A stretch of DNA of 64,000 bases from Macrobrachium rosenbergii (Eukaryota; Arthropoda; Malacostraca; Decapoda; Palaemonidae), in assembly GCF_040412425.1 (NCBI RefSeq), contig NC_089794.1, positions 9,702,443 to 9,766,442 on the forward strand. Direction: 5' to 3'. Below the pieces are notes generated by a model that saw nothing but the letters and a program-made list of their open reading frames with translations, did no database searches and was not told where the DNA came from. Shown here piece after piece: positions 46,891 to 59,300 of the stretch (positions within the stretch are counted from its first letter, which is position 1; each line of letters begins with the position of its first letter). A program made the translations under genes and the position numbers.

Positions 46891-47935
46891 GTGATTGACT
46901 GATTATGAAATTCAGGTCTTGAAGACCAAGAGCCGGAACCCATCAGGATTATTTAGCGCAGCAATGAAGATGAAATATATAAATTAATGACGTGATTGAT
47001 AATGAAAGGGTGAATGATAACATACTGTACTATTAAAATTCAGTGTTAAAATATGAACGTAAAAAATGAAGAATGATATTAAATAAAACCCATAAAGAAT
47101 AAATATATATAAAACTTTAAAATATATACTTGATATATAAAATAAATATGACAAATCTTTAATAAATATACGAAATTACATCTCATTATAAAGATCAGAT
47201 TCTCTCAGATAAACCATGAGGTTATCTACCTCAACATCATCATTTAAAATTTCTAAAACAGTCTTCCCCGCTAATAAGTACTTTGCCCAAAGGTAAATCT
47301 AGGACAATGAACCAGCATGTGTTCAACGGAAAGCTGACCACCACAGTGAGCACAAACTAGGGCACTGACTCCCTCTAAAATGTAACTATGGGTGAAGCGG
47401 GTATGGTCAGTCCTAAGCCATGTTGGGATGATCTCGAATCTTTTGTTATGATTAAAACCCGAACTTCAAAAATCAATACTTTGTCTAATATCTCCGTACT
47501 TCCTATTAGTGGATAAAATGGAGGAAGTTCACCTCTGCTGCCATTTCTTACGAATGTATCTTCTAATAACTGGACTCATATCCAAATGTGGCACCTTACT
47601 AGTTAAGAAATCACATCTTGCAGCATTCTTTGCGTTACTATCAGCCATTTCGTTCCCTTCTATACCAGTGTCCCCAGGAATCCCACAAAACTTAACTGAT
47701 TTGTGGCGAACAGAAAGATAAAAAAGCCATTCCTGATCCTTTTGAATTAAAGGATGGGTAGGATTAAACTTCTTTAGGGCTTCCAAAACACTCCTTGAGT
47801 TGAAAGTGCAGCTCTTCCAAACTGTAAAGCAAGCAGCTGAACAAAACAAAACAAATGACTGCTGCTGCTTGCCACCTTCAATGATGTTTTGAATTCAGTA
47901 CCTGGCAGGTCCCTATTTACTGAAACAAGTAACTA
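46891..47935 (-). mobile_element. 5'-truncated LINE inserted in a duplicated unit
   Basis: The segment is absent from the matching position of duplication unit 1 (about 45985-46010). It contains the C-terminal end of a LINE ORF2 on the minus strand, then about 280 bases of AT-rich 3' tail. An AAACAA motif occurs at both junctions and may be a remnant target-site duplication, but it is too short to be sure. Confidence 0.8.
47176..47849 (-). pseudogene. LINE ORF2 C-terminus: RNase H and Cys-His tail
   Basis: The minus-strand frame from 47849 carries an RNase H-like segment: SRSVLEALKKFNPTHPLI, then VKFCGIPGDTGIEGNEMAD (the conserved HxGIxGNExAD region, with W and H replaced) and AKNAA. The aspartate expected before SRSV is Asn here. 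After a gap, FEIIPTWLRTDHTRFTHSY, then CAHCGGQLSVEHMLVHCPR form the CX2C...HX4C tail typical of jockey/I/R1-type LINEs. A one-base frameshift near 47285 precedes AKYLLAGKTVLEIL and the stop at 47176-47178. Reverse transcriptase is missing. The RNase H frame ends near 47529, and the later blocks sit in other frames. Not functional. Confidence 0.88.
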
Positions 47936-48700
47936 CATTGAGATGGAGTGGTCAGGTTGACAAAACTCCCTAGAGCAGCAAACATAAACAAGTAGCACTT
48001 CAACTTCAATAGATACTTTGGGGGCCTGGCTTTTTTGGTAAGTAATTAAGTGTGTTAAGCAACAAAGACCATATGTTATAGCCTGCACTTTAATATTTTC
48101 AAGGTACAGTATCTTACAGCTAACAATAATTCTACATAGCTCATATCCTAAAATAACCTGTACTATATTTTTACACTTAGCATTCAACTGGAGAGATTTA
48201 TTAAACGATGAATCACATCTAAAAATAATAAAAAAATACATCTAAATAGATACAGAACTCCATTAAGCTAAGGTGCTCCATATACAACACTGATAATGAC
48301 AAACTAAAAAAAATATCTGTTACCCTTCTCATCGTACCCTTCACTGGAAAATTATCTGAACTCCCACTGGCAGACAAACACTTTGAGGTCACAAATCATG
48401 CATCAGACTACACCAATCCGTACAGCAGAAAAGTCTGTACTCATGGCTACAAAATTACCCTTAACTCTTTATCCAAATCAGAAATCACAGATCGCCAACA
48501 CCACACAGTCACCTCACCAAAGACCAGCCATCACCTTGAAGCAATAACTATCCAAAGCTCACAAGATGGTCCTTGATGATACAGCCCGAGGACAATGTCA
48601 GAACATACCTTCCTCCAGTTCCCACCTCTTGGAATGTAAAACCTTAATGGTCTTGGTCATCTTTAAAACAAACTAACTTTTACCTGCAGTGCTTCAGCGA
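47936..48700. repeat. Local duplication, unit 2 second part
   Basis: Resumes similarity to unit 1 at GAGATGGAGTGGTCAGGTTGAC and follows it to about 46490. The match is clearest at 48330-48660 (for example GAGGTCACAAATCATGCATC). Confidence 0.8.
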
Positions 48701-50566
48701 TTCAAAAATACTTTTAAAATCATAATATTGATAAAGATCTTCTGCCTTATATAATGGCTCCCACAGACTTCAACAGAGCAAAAGGATAGTGATACACTCA
48801 TATTTTTCTATTATTGGTACCATTTGTGAAGTATTTCATTACACTCTTTAAATTCTGACACCATAGTTCTTGCTGACAATATGCAAAACTCAAACCTAGC
48901 TCTCATTTTAGCACCTTAAATCAAGCAAAGACACTCAAATCCCACAACCACAGTTGCCACAACTGGAAAAACCCCATCTGCTCCAAATCAGGTCATGGTT
49001 ACTTTACACAAGACAACTTGAAAATACTTTACTCCCTTTTTCCACTGTTAACTTCCATCAAAATAAAACTAAGAGTTTTACCAATGCAACTTTCATGATC
49101 AACTTTTAAATCAACTGCATACGCACAAACCTTGAAATAATAACATTATAAAGTTAACAGAAACAGTAGTCACAGAAGACCTTATTGAACAAGACACCAA
49201 GGTAATTTTATAACTATTTTTATAATTAGCCAAATGCAAAATTATCTCGATTTTTACATGAATACAATAACTTTAGAACACCTAACCACATCTGCCAGTA
49301 GTGTGGTTCATGTACAAGTCATACAGCCTTAGTGTACACCCTAGCAGTAATATTAGATACTAGATCTAATCTCATGGTCAGTATAACAGTGCCACTGCTC
49401 AATACAAATAAAATCTGTTGCTAAATCAGAAGGCTAACACTGAAAATACCCAAACCACAAAATTCTTAAGTTTACAGTACCTAATATTTACCTGGTAAAT
49501 AGTACGGTTGCGAATCTATAAACAGACTCAATTCCACAGCTTAATTTATAATTAATATAATGAAACATGCTAAGTGCAATGTTTAAAGCAGAACAATAAG
49601 GCATCATAGCTTAAATAAGTTTGTAACTAATTATATTTACAACAGTTTGAGACTGAAGCAAAAGATATTTGTAAACAAGAAATACTGAGGCTTGAATGGC
49701 AGCAACCAAGTATCTAGTTTTATCTAAATCTGTTACTAATTTTGGGTAGGGTACAATAGTTCCTGGTAAAACTGAAGATACTACTGCAGCTTGGTTTGTG
49801 CCAGTATTGGGCTACTCAGTTTCTCTCTGAACTTGCTTCAGACATGACATATCACATAAGAGAATTATTGGGGTGCATTATTCCTCAGGTTAGCCTACCA
49901 AGTTTTGTCTAAACAGTCATTTATCTGGTAAAGGCAAGAGACCTACATAGGTCTGGGGTCGCTCATCTAACCTAGGCTACAAGTACTTGACAATTTTGGG
50001 GTGACTTCTTTAGTCCACAAGAACTTCAATTTTTCGGGTTAAACTGAAGACTATTTACAGCGGCCTGGTTCCCCCTGGTCGACTACCAGAATATTGAATG
50101 CCTTTTGTTTGTCTTTTGTTCATGTTTATGATTTTACCCATCTTCATTTTTACCTTTTTCTTAACTGCAATTAAATATTTACAACATTTATGTCCTCCTT
50201 GCATGTATTTACTGATATGAGACCTAGCCTATTCACTAAAAGGTTAGGCAGTCAACAATTTAACCAAGCAGGCTTTTAGGCCTACTACTAAACCTATTCA
50301 CAAAAACTATCAAAACCTCACAAAATGTCTTTTTAAAGATCCTAGAAAATGAAACTGGCAGATACTTCAAAGTTTCAGTAATGGTAAACAAAACAGCTTT
50401 GGCTGATTAACAGCAGGATTCCTCTTTTTTGGCTTGATATTAACCTACATTACGCCTTTCTTTAACCAAATAGGCTTTGCCCAGTTGGACCTACGACAAA
50501 TGACTAATAATATATCTTCAATTAAAACGGTAATAATTGCGATTAAAACTTTGATATTTTTGATAA
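48701..50566. other. Unique AT-rich sequence
   Basis: No gene, repeat or transposon was recognised. Confidence 0.45.
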
Positions 50567-50568
50567 TT

Positions 50569-50690
50569 TACCGGCAAATCGTTCCAATGGAGTCTGAGGC
50601 AACCGTCACCTTTACCCTTCAGCAATGACATTTGGGAGCGTTGCCAGTTCGTACTTTTACTTTCACTAAAAGCGTATATGTTTGAGTGTA
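50569..50690 (-). CDS. Candidate first coding exon, minus strand
   Basis: On the minus strand a CpG-containing stretch (GTTTTCGTCGTTTCACGC near 50720) leads to an ATG at 50626-50628. It encodes MSLLKGKGDGCLRLHWNDLP, then CCG|GTAAAT gives a phase-0 donor at 50569. The 5' boundary at about 50690 is a guess. LRLHWND faintly recalls the LRWNN start of BTB-domain proteins, but no BTB exon was found in the window, so I do not claim it. It would be the head of a minus-strand unit whose last exon could be one of the phase-0 candidates at 45593, 42145 or 40750. Confidence 0.28.
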
Positions 50691-50940
50691 TGAGCGCAAG
50701 CGAAAGAGCGTGAAACGACGAAAACACAAATTAATTGTATAATTCAATGTATTCTTAGGAAATTCCATACAAATAATTTAAAATGCAATTGAAAGCAGGT
50801 TATGTTGACTTTTAAAGCACGTGTTGGCAACTCGCCTGGGAACTTGCACAATGGTTCTGTCAGTCAAACTGAGCTTATATTTTCGACTTCAAATAGTCGC
50901 TATTTATATATCTCTGCCTTAGGAAACACATGTCTGCGCT

Positions 50941-51009
<69 letters not shown>
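50941..51009. repeat. (AAT)n microsatellite
   Basis: About 23 AAT units, lying between the two divergent promoter/first-exon candidates. Confidence 0.97.
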
Positions 51010-51189
51010 CTTTTTTAAAACAGATATTACCCTTGTCTTTTTTATATTTCTGTAAACCCTTTGGTTTTACACTGCCACTAATGAAGAACTCTTGTTGTCA
51101 GTTGTCTTTTTTTTTAATAAGTAATAAGCAAGCCAGTTCCTTAAAAATCAAAGCTGCTATCAGTTTACCGTTGTTTCTCACGGTGCACT

Positions 51190-51351
51190 GTAAAGGGCCC
51201 CAACGATCATATGCGCAAACAAGGTGGTTGTATATAACCGTCGTTTGTGGCTGACTGATGGAATGCGCCCCGATTGCGCATGCTTACTCGTCAGTCTACG
51301 TTTTACTCACTGCCACTAATTTTGCTCAGTCATTTCAAGTCGTCATGGCAG
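51190..51351 (+). promoter_or_regulatory. Candidate promoter and first exon, plus strand
   Basis: The plus strand shows TATATAA at 51232-51238, CpG-containing DNA with GATTGCGCATGC (NRF1-like) near 51274-51285, and TCAGTC (arthropod initiator-like) at 51291. Then comes ATG GCA G|GTAGAT, a start codon in fair context directly followed by a donor at 51351. This would be a short first exon divergent from the one at 50.57-50.69 kb. All elements are common motifs, so the evidence is only their order. Confidence 0.28.
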
Positions 51352-53299
51352 GTAGATCCGAGCATCATCCTCAGATTTTTAGCTCTTGCCGGCACTTTGG
51401 AAAATCAGTTGTCTTTTTTTACGCTAAATTGGTAAAAAGATGAAAGAAATAGAGCCAAAAGCATAAGCTTGGTAGTGAGAAAATTAATACCAGTTTACCT
51501 ATATCTGCCATCGCTAATTTCGACGAACTTGGATTTCTCACGACCAGGAATGCCAGGAATATTGTCAACCATTTCTAATAGCTCGCTGTCACCCGTAAAT
51601 TACCATTATTATTTGTTTGTAAGATAGTGCACTGTACAATGCAGTTTTATTTCAGTTGTGTCACCTCAATCGGCCACCATTAGGCTGTTTTGCCTAATTG
51701 CATTGGCACTTGATTTTAAAAGATATACCAGTCATAATAAAATCAATCATTGTTGCTCAAATAAAATCAATTTTATTGTGGTCAAATCACAAGAAAACAG
51801 TGTTATCAACGTTTGGCTTATTTGAAAATAGATTTAAACTTATCTCTTACGGTTTTGGCACATATTGGTGCATCATTTCACTGTACATTCTAATGGAATC
51901 CCTAATGGTATTTTCTTTCTTGATAATCTGAAGGAGATCTAGAAATGTTAAATGATCCATGCAAAATTTTCATAGTCTGCAGGTGCTGATATGCAAAATT
52001 TGAAATAACCGTTTTTAAACCAATCTTTTATCCAATCCTCCTCCTATGTTTTTTCTTTGTGTTTCACTTAAAGCAAGACATTTTAATGTTCTTATGTAAA
52101 AGATGATCAAATCTTTAGGGTCAAATATATTCATACATATTTCCCCCTTAAGACTAAACCAGGTACACTTTTTACCAGGCCCATCATTGTCTCGGTAAAA
52201 CCATTGCTCTGCAGGTGGCGCTGGCCATTTGCAGTAGATGCACTTCTGCACTGTATTGTGGCCCTTGATGATAATCTAAGCACTGCAAAATTAACTTGAC
52301 AAAATTTGTAAAAATAAACGTGACATCAGACATTTTACTGTAATGATCAACAAATATATATACATATTTCCCAAGACTAAAGGTACTTCACGCCCATTAT
52401 TACACTAAGCCATCATTTCTGTCCATTATACACTAAGCCATCATTTAGATAAAAGTCTCTTCCTAGACTAATTAGAATAGGTTATCAACTTGAGACAGAG
52501 TAGGCCAATCATTCACTACTTGTTTGCCTAAGACAATTCAGCATCTCGATGAGTAGCCAGTCTTAATTTTTTTTTTTTTTTGGCATCAGAGACTTGAACC
52601 ATAGGAATGATATGTCCAATGCTATACTTGGCCCACCTGATAAATAATTAGCATAGGTCTTAGTCTGGTCAGAATCAGCTGGTTCAAAATATTTTTTTCC
52701 AAAAGGCTTGCAGTCACACACACTGTTAATGATTTACCAAATACTGTGCATATTACAAAACTTCTCAAACTCACGTACAACCCTAACAATGCAATTGCCA
52801 TTTTAGGATAATGACTCAATAGGGGTCAGGCCTTAGAAGCAATAGCTATTGGGTTAAGATGAATCAGTGCAGCATAAAACCAGTCACGGTTGAACGAAGT
52901 TATCCTTGAGGCATGCCAAATAGGTAATGCTGAATTAAGAAAACAAAATTACCTATGTATTCCGAACTGATACGAGACTCAAGTAAAAATACAGAACTAT
53001 ATATCCTGAAACATACTGAATTCTTGATAGCTGATAAAGTGATACTTAATCTGCATTGAAAAAACGTATGCACCTTGAAAATAATATTGAGCTACTTGAA
53101 AGACCGCCAATTTCAGACTTGTAAGAAACTGGACATTTTTTTTTCTTGAAATGAACCTTACCCCCCAAAAATTGTATATCTAGATGTATACTAAGCTACC
53201 ACAAAGCTATTGTTAAGCAAATTGTTAATATAAATCGGGAAAAACTGAGCTGCTCTTTAGCTGATAAGACACATTTAAATGGAAATGAACCATCTATAA

Positions 53300-53375
53300 T
53301 AAACTCTACTTAACTGACTGGTAGCTGATATTGAAGCTAAACTCTACTTAACTGACTGGTAGCTAATATTGAAGC
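53300..53375. repeat. 38-bp tandem duplication (2 copies)
   Basis: TAAACTCTACTTAACTGACT with GGTAGCT(G/A)ATATTGAAGC occurs twice back to back with one mismatch. Confidence 0.95.
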
Positions 53376-54560
53376 TATAAGAAATCTTAACAACAACTGT
53401 GCCCCCCGAGACAAGCTGAGCCATACGTTAGCTGACATTAAACCAATAAGTCGCCTAGTAATGCTTAATGGGTATTATTATACCGATGTGTTTTAATATA
53501 AAAAAAAAGTACAGATTGCTAAAAATTAAACTGAGAAGAAATGAATGCGAAAAACATATACCTTGAAATATTAAGCCTGTAGTAGACGTAAGTCATAAAG
53601 TATATATCTGGCATCACTCTGAACTGCCGCATATGGTCAAGACTCCTTCTGGTCTACTTGAAAATTACAAGGAGCAAAGATGAACTTGACTCGGTTTTGT
53701 GCTAATAGACACTATCATAAATTGAAATCTTAATACTCAAAGGAAGTAAGATTATAATCCCTCTCTACCCAAGTATGGCTTTTCTAAACATCTATGATGA
53801 TGGGGCAATTTTTTCTACTTCGTCTCTATCATCAGCAACATAAGCACCACATCCTTGCACAATGTACAAATTGGTAACTAGAAAATTTGTAGTCGTCTCC
53901 TAAGATAACGTCCTTCTTGTACAGAGCTCAAGAAAGTCTTCAGTTCTGTGTTTCTCAAAGAAACCCAATTCGTTTCAGCCAAATAAGAACGTTCCAAATC
54001 ATGCTCAACCCTCTTCACATGTCTAGGGGTCTTATACCAGTGCAGGCTACAATTACATGAAAGCCTCCCAATAAAAAAAAAAATAATAAATGGTAAGTTT
54101 CAGTCTGAGCAACACAAGATGGTGTCAAACCTCTTCAACAGTTTCAAGAAACTTTCATTTGCAAGTTTATTCTATAATCTCTAACAGAACGGCCCTTTAA
54201 AACGAAAGGTTTGATATTCATCATCCTAAAATATCTTGTTGTACCAAAACAAATTTTTAGTCGCCAGCCTTGCAAACACTACGCCGAATGACCTGAATCA
54301 AACGAATACCTTAAATTCATGAGACTGAATACGTAAAGATTAATCTTAACAATCAAGCCACACCTAAAAAGTTAAAAAAGAAAAGAAATTTGACGTTCAA
54401 GCTTATTGTCCCGTTTTAAGGAAATGCTGCCTTGGTCGATGTTTAGAAATCTGCCTTCTCTGTTCATCAATATTTTTATTATTTCTATTATAAACTTGCT
54501 GTCATCCATCCATTCACACTGAACCGTGGGCACTCCTGCATGTCAGTTTTGCACATGGGT

Positions 54561-54626
54561 ACTATTCTGTATCAAAGATAGTTCAAAATATTTACTATCC
54601 TGTATCAAAGATAGTTCAAAATCTTT
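54561..54626. repeat. 33-bp tandem duplication (2 copies)
   Basis: ACTAT(T/C)CTGTATCAAAG with ATAGTTCAAAAT occurs twice back to back, nearly identical. Confidence 0.93.
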
Positions 54627-55317
54627 AAAAAAACCAAGTCACTTTATTCAAGTGCCAAAACCAAGAGTCAAGAGCCAAAATCAAATATAAAGACCTAATT
54701 TAGAATACTCTATCTAAGGCTACTAAACTTGCTTCTAAACATCAAGCTCATGAAATTGATTAACTCGCATCCATGCTGTGAAAGATATTTAAGATTTATA
54801 TTTCTTGAGATGTACAGTGATTATTACATCAAAACTAAGGACTATAGCATTTTTACTGTGCACCTGGTAATTTAAGACAGATTCAAGTGTCTGTAATGAA
54901 ATTTTCCAGAATTCCTAAAGATTGCCATACGGAAATACTGAAATCTTTCTCTTAATACTATGCATGAGATTCTTCTCTCAGATTTAGGAAGGAATCATGT
55001 CTAATTGTCCGTTCTAAATCTGCTGTTGAAATGAATCAAGATCACCAGGTATAGCAGTCACAACTAAAGATGATTATATCATGAAAATTAAAGGGAATAT
55101 GAAGTAGAAAATACGAGTAATTGCATAAATCTCAGTAATGCAATTTGGATTTAAGTAGGTCCTCTCTGATGTTCAAAGCCCGCAATAAGGACTTACAATT
55201 ACATAATCTAATGTCTGGGATTTCCTATTGCTTGAACTGGAACAGCTGTCTTATGTCCTAGCAACGGCAGTTTAAAGCCTTACACCTTGAAATGCCCTTT
55301 AGAATTATTACCATTAT

Positions 55318-55694
55318 TAGTTTTCTGCACAAGAAAACTATTGTGCCGGCTTTGTCTGTCTGCCCGCCGTCAGATCTTAAAAACTACAGAGGCTAGAGGG
55401 CTGCAAGTTGGTATGCTAATCATCCACCCTCCAATCATCAAACATATCAAATTGCAGCCCTCTAGCCTCAGTAGATTTTTTATTTTATTTAAGGTGAAAG
55501 TTAGCCATGATGGTGTGTATGGCAACGCTATAGGGCAGGCCACCACCTGGCCGCGGTTAAAGATTCATGGGCCGCGCCTCATACAGCATTATATCGGGAC
55601 CACCGAAAGATAGATCTATTTTCGGTGGACTTGATTATACGCTGTACAGAAAACTCGATTGCGCCGAAGAAACTTTGGCGCATTTTTTACTTGT
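55318..55694 (+). mobile_element. Multi-hairpin dispersed repeat (HINE-like), copy B
   Basis: The most complete copy, about 377 bases, with these landmarks in order: a 5' hairpin AGTTTTC...GAAAACT (55319-55339); a central inverted repeat with 31-base arms (about 55385-55414 and 55443-55473, GCTAGAGGGCTGCAA); a hairpin CCACCGAAA/TTTCGGTGG (55600-55628); GTACAGAAAACT (55644-55655), the reverse complement of the start; a terminal hairpin GCGCCGAAG-AAA-CTTTGGCGC (55661-55681); and ATTTTTTACTTGT. Short subterminal inverted repeats plus a 3' hairpin next to the end is the layout of Helentron-derived non-autonomous elements. No Rep or helicase gene is present. Open frames across it are not conserved between copies. 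Confidence 0.82.
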
Positions 55695-56088
55695 TTTTTT
55701 CTAATAATGCCTTTTTTTTTATTTACACAACAAAGCTTTTAACTAGTAAGGAGACTCATCTTCATTTTCAAGCACGCAACCTTCCCGTCAAAAGTATGTA
55801 CTTTCAAGAGGTTTCATTTCCTATTCAGGTCTCTGGCTGAAATAGTGTGTAGTCCTTCAATACTGATTACTGTATATGTAATCAAAAGTATTCCTAATAT
55901 TTTTCCCAATACTGACTCCATAAAGTATGACTGTTTGCACAAAACAGTTTATGATTCTTAATCAGTATTGAAAGAGACAAAGACATTACACACTGCTCCT
56001 GATACAACTTTATAAAGTACTTCAATGGTAGTTTTAAAAGGTCAAACATTCAGGTCGGTACAGAGTTAGAATTAAATTAAGGCCTTAC

Positions 56089-56190
56089 CTTTACAGCTGT
56101 GGATTAAGAGGATAAAATGGTCTTGGCCCACTTCAAGTATAGGACACCTTCAAGTACTCGTACTGGCTGTCGTTCCCCTGGCTAGTCATC
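56089..56190 (-). CDS. Exon-like block, duplicated, copy 1 (disrupted)
   Basis: On the minus strand TTTTCCTTGTAG gives an acceptor and GTAAAG|GTAAG a strong donor, enclosing 102 bases. They start G-ATGACTAGCCAGGGG and read MTSQGNDSQYEYLKVSYT before a TGA. The frame is broken relative to copy 2 by a one-base insertion. It could be a non-coding exon or a decayed coding exon. Confidence 0.3.
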
Positions 56191-56255
56191 CTACAAGGAA
56201 AACAATTAATCAGATCCTTTTAATGTCCACGTCAGCTCAAAAGATACAGAAATCC

Positions 56256-56373
56256 TTGAGCTTTCCAATTTGCATCTACAACTGCTGAGCAAAGTTTTCA
56301 AAATACATCTTCAGTATCTTTGAGCTTTCCAATTTGCTTCTACAACTGTTGAGCAAAGTTTTCAAAATATATC
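56256..56373. repeat. Small tandem duplication present only in unit 1
   Basis: TTGAGCTTTCCAATTTGC with CAAAGTTTTCAAAATA occurs twice (56256-56319 and 56320-56373). Unit 2 has a single copy near 59711, so this arose after the large duplication or was lost from unit 2. Confidence 0.88.
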
Positions 56374-59300
56374 AAGTCGAGCTGAGAGAAAAGTTAATAT
56401 ACTTTCAAATGACACCATCACTCTCCTTTAAATCATAAATTTCGCTTTTTTTTTTTTTTTTTTTTTTTTTTAAGAGAAGTCACATATTCTAGAAGTGTAC
56501 AGCTCAACTAAAGTCTGCCATTGATATTGTACAAAATAGCTTGAAAATGACCTATGTAAGTCATATCCTGTAAGAGGATATGACTTGCTGAAAACGTTTT
56601 ATCTTTACTACATAGTCCTCATTGTCTCCTATTATATTCCTATTCTTAGAATGAAGAAGATTTGAAGGGTTATACCCTACCGAATAATTTCCCAAAAACC
56701 TTAAAAAGAATTTCATACTATTAAATCATTCATAAATCTCCGGCAAACTAAATTACCTCCAGAGACTAGATGATGTTTATATATTGTGCACATTACACAA
56801 GTATTTTTCAAATTTAACAGATCGACATCATGAATAAACCAGACGCATAAGATGAATGTCTATATGAAACAAACATATTCACCCCGACAAACCTTACATT
56901 CAAGATCAAACTACATTCAGCGCATGAATGGAATTTAAAAGATTGTTGAGCTGGGGAAATGTTATAGGCGACTGTCTTACAGAATCAATTTGGCCGTATT
57001 CTTTCAGACTACATTATACGTTCGAAAAATAACCAAGAATTCAGTTCCTGACCTTAGTCACGTTCGTGTATTTGACTATGATATGCATGGTAAAAACTTC
57101 AGTAGACTTAATTACTATAAAACTTTAACCTATAACTACTTCCAGGTTCGTATTTGTATTTAAGAATGGTACATAAAATCTTTATACTGTCAGTGTTTAT
57201 AGCAAAAATTATGTATGCATTTCTATTCGATAATTATGTAAGGATTTTTGCATTCGTATCGACCCTTAATTTTCAGTGGATTAACGAGCTTCTTACGGGG
57301 TTATTAAACAAGATAAAAAAAAAAAAAATTGCCGATTCAAATAGCAGACTCCTATCTTATAGTGAATGTTGAATAGTAGTTGACCTCGACTTAATCATTT
57401 TCGCTATGAAGTCTCTATCATCCAAACTGAAGTCTTTTCAATACATTCATGAAGTCTATTTCATACAACTCAAGTAGTTTCAGTTAAGCAATTCTAATAC
57501 TAAAATTTTATTTCTTTTAAAGTTTATGACTTTAAATCAAAATTATTGCACTTCCGTTATGCTGATGAAAATTAACCTGAGCTTATGTACAATTTTATTG
57601 CATTACGGATGGGATGAAGCTTAAGTAATTAAATGTATTGTACATTCCACAACTTTAACTAGGTAGAAGTAATTGTTTTTTACTCAGCTTGTTGATTTAG
57701 TGATTCTAATACACTAACGAAATCTTAACTCATATAGCTGATAACCAGATTCTCAACTTGCAAGGCCATAATCAACTGATTCAGAGTTTCTTGTCAATGT
57801 ACCAGTTTACCTTTGATTATCTCAAAATAATACAATTGCCTTAATAGACCGCGTAATAGCTTCACTTTGTTGAGGGACATTTCTTAATTTTCTGTTAAAG
57901 GGATTGAGATTACAGGTTTTAAAATTCTATAATTGGAGCGTTAACGGTTTTTCGTCCGTTATACTGAGGCAGTAACTTAAGACGCGACCAAACAATCGTA
58001 AGACCGTGAATTGTATAGAATTATCTTTATGGGTGCATCATAACGACGAAGCAAAACGACCGTAGGCCTAGAAGCGATGCCTTGCCTGCTAACAAACAAA
58101 ATTAATCTTCATTAATTACTTATTGGAAAAACAAGTTCTATACAAATAATCACAAATGACCAAGCCTTCATTTACAAAAAACTGGTATTATACAATTACA
58201 AAGACCTTGTATTACACAATTCCCTAGATCGTTTTGCTTCAGGGCAATGAAAATCACTGGTACTGTAGCAAAGAACTATTTTGCTGTTAACAGTCACCTT
58301 ACCACTGGTTCTAAATTTAACTTTCTTCGTAACAAAACATCAGACGTATTTAAATTCCCTTCAGTCATGTCCACTGAGAACAAAAATAACTTTTTAATTA
58401 CGATCTTGAATTTACGCAGTAGATCAGAATCTGAATATATCGAACATCGACAAATTCTAATAAAATGGCAGGGAATGTCATTTTCTCGATAATATACTTT
58501 TTGAAATACAATTTTATTATGCACAGCCTGTTAGGAATAAGCAACGTTTATTTCAGTACTATTCAACGAAATTAATTAAAATGCAATGCACTATTTCATA
58601 TTAAAATACAATACTTACGTTACTTGCCAGATATTAACCAATAATTGATATTCCCATAAGGAATTTCCTTAGCCGGGCGACTGGTACAGAGAGGAAAACT
58701 AACAGTATTAACAATGACATTTTTCTTAATTTTTTATCTAAATCTAGAATAAGACTGGCCGGGTAAGGTACGAACACAGGGCCATACAGGAGATTGTAAT
58801 GCCTGAGAATACCTTAGGCATTTATCAAAAAAGTCGGCAGTTCCTTTGGCTATTAGTGGCACTTTCTGTCTACATGAGCTACATGATTCATAGCACTATG
58901 CTTAAGGTAATGTACTCAATCCAGTTCTATTTGAATGTATTTCACTTTAAGTTGTAAAAACTAACGCCACTCTGTCCATAACAGAAATGAAGTTACTTAC
59001 ACGAGAGATCAGTAACTTTTCTCTCTCTAATCATTGCAAAAACTTAATAGGGACGTTCCACGCTTATAGTGGCATTCCTAACTACGCGGCAAACCATTAG
59101 AGCATTAGTGATTACCTGTCTTATTATACACATCATTTCCTTTGATTTTATATCGATACATGGATCTTCAACACTCCGCTAAAAGTACATAGTAACCAGG
59201 CCAAGACGGTATCACAAGTCTTTCTGAGAACGTAAAGGTAAACAATTAAATATTCTATATCATCGAAAATCAGATTGTTGAACCCACCAGCTACGTACAA

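Larger units (their letters stand above)
51352..55317. other. AT-rich, probably intronic or intergenic
   Basis: No coding exon was recognised over about 4 kb. Minor features are two small tandem duplications listed separately and a T-run at 52567-52581. Confidence 0.45.

Noticed and set aside
50569..50628. BTB-domain start (LRLHWND resembling LRWNN)
   Set aside because: Only a few residues match, and no exon with the rest of a BTB fold (such as the HKxVLS segment) was found anywhere downstream on that strand in the window.
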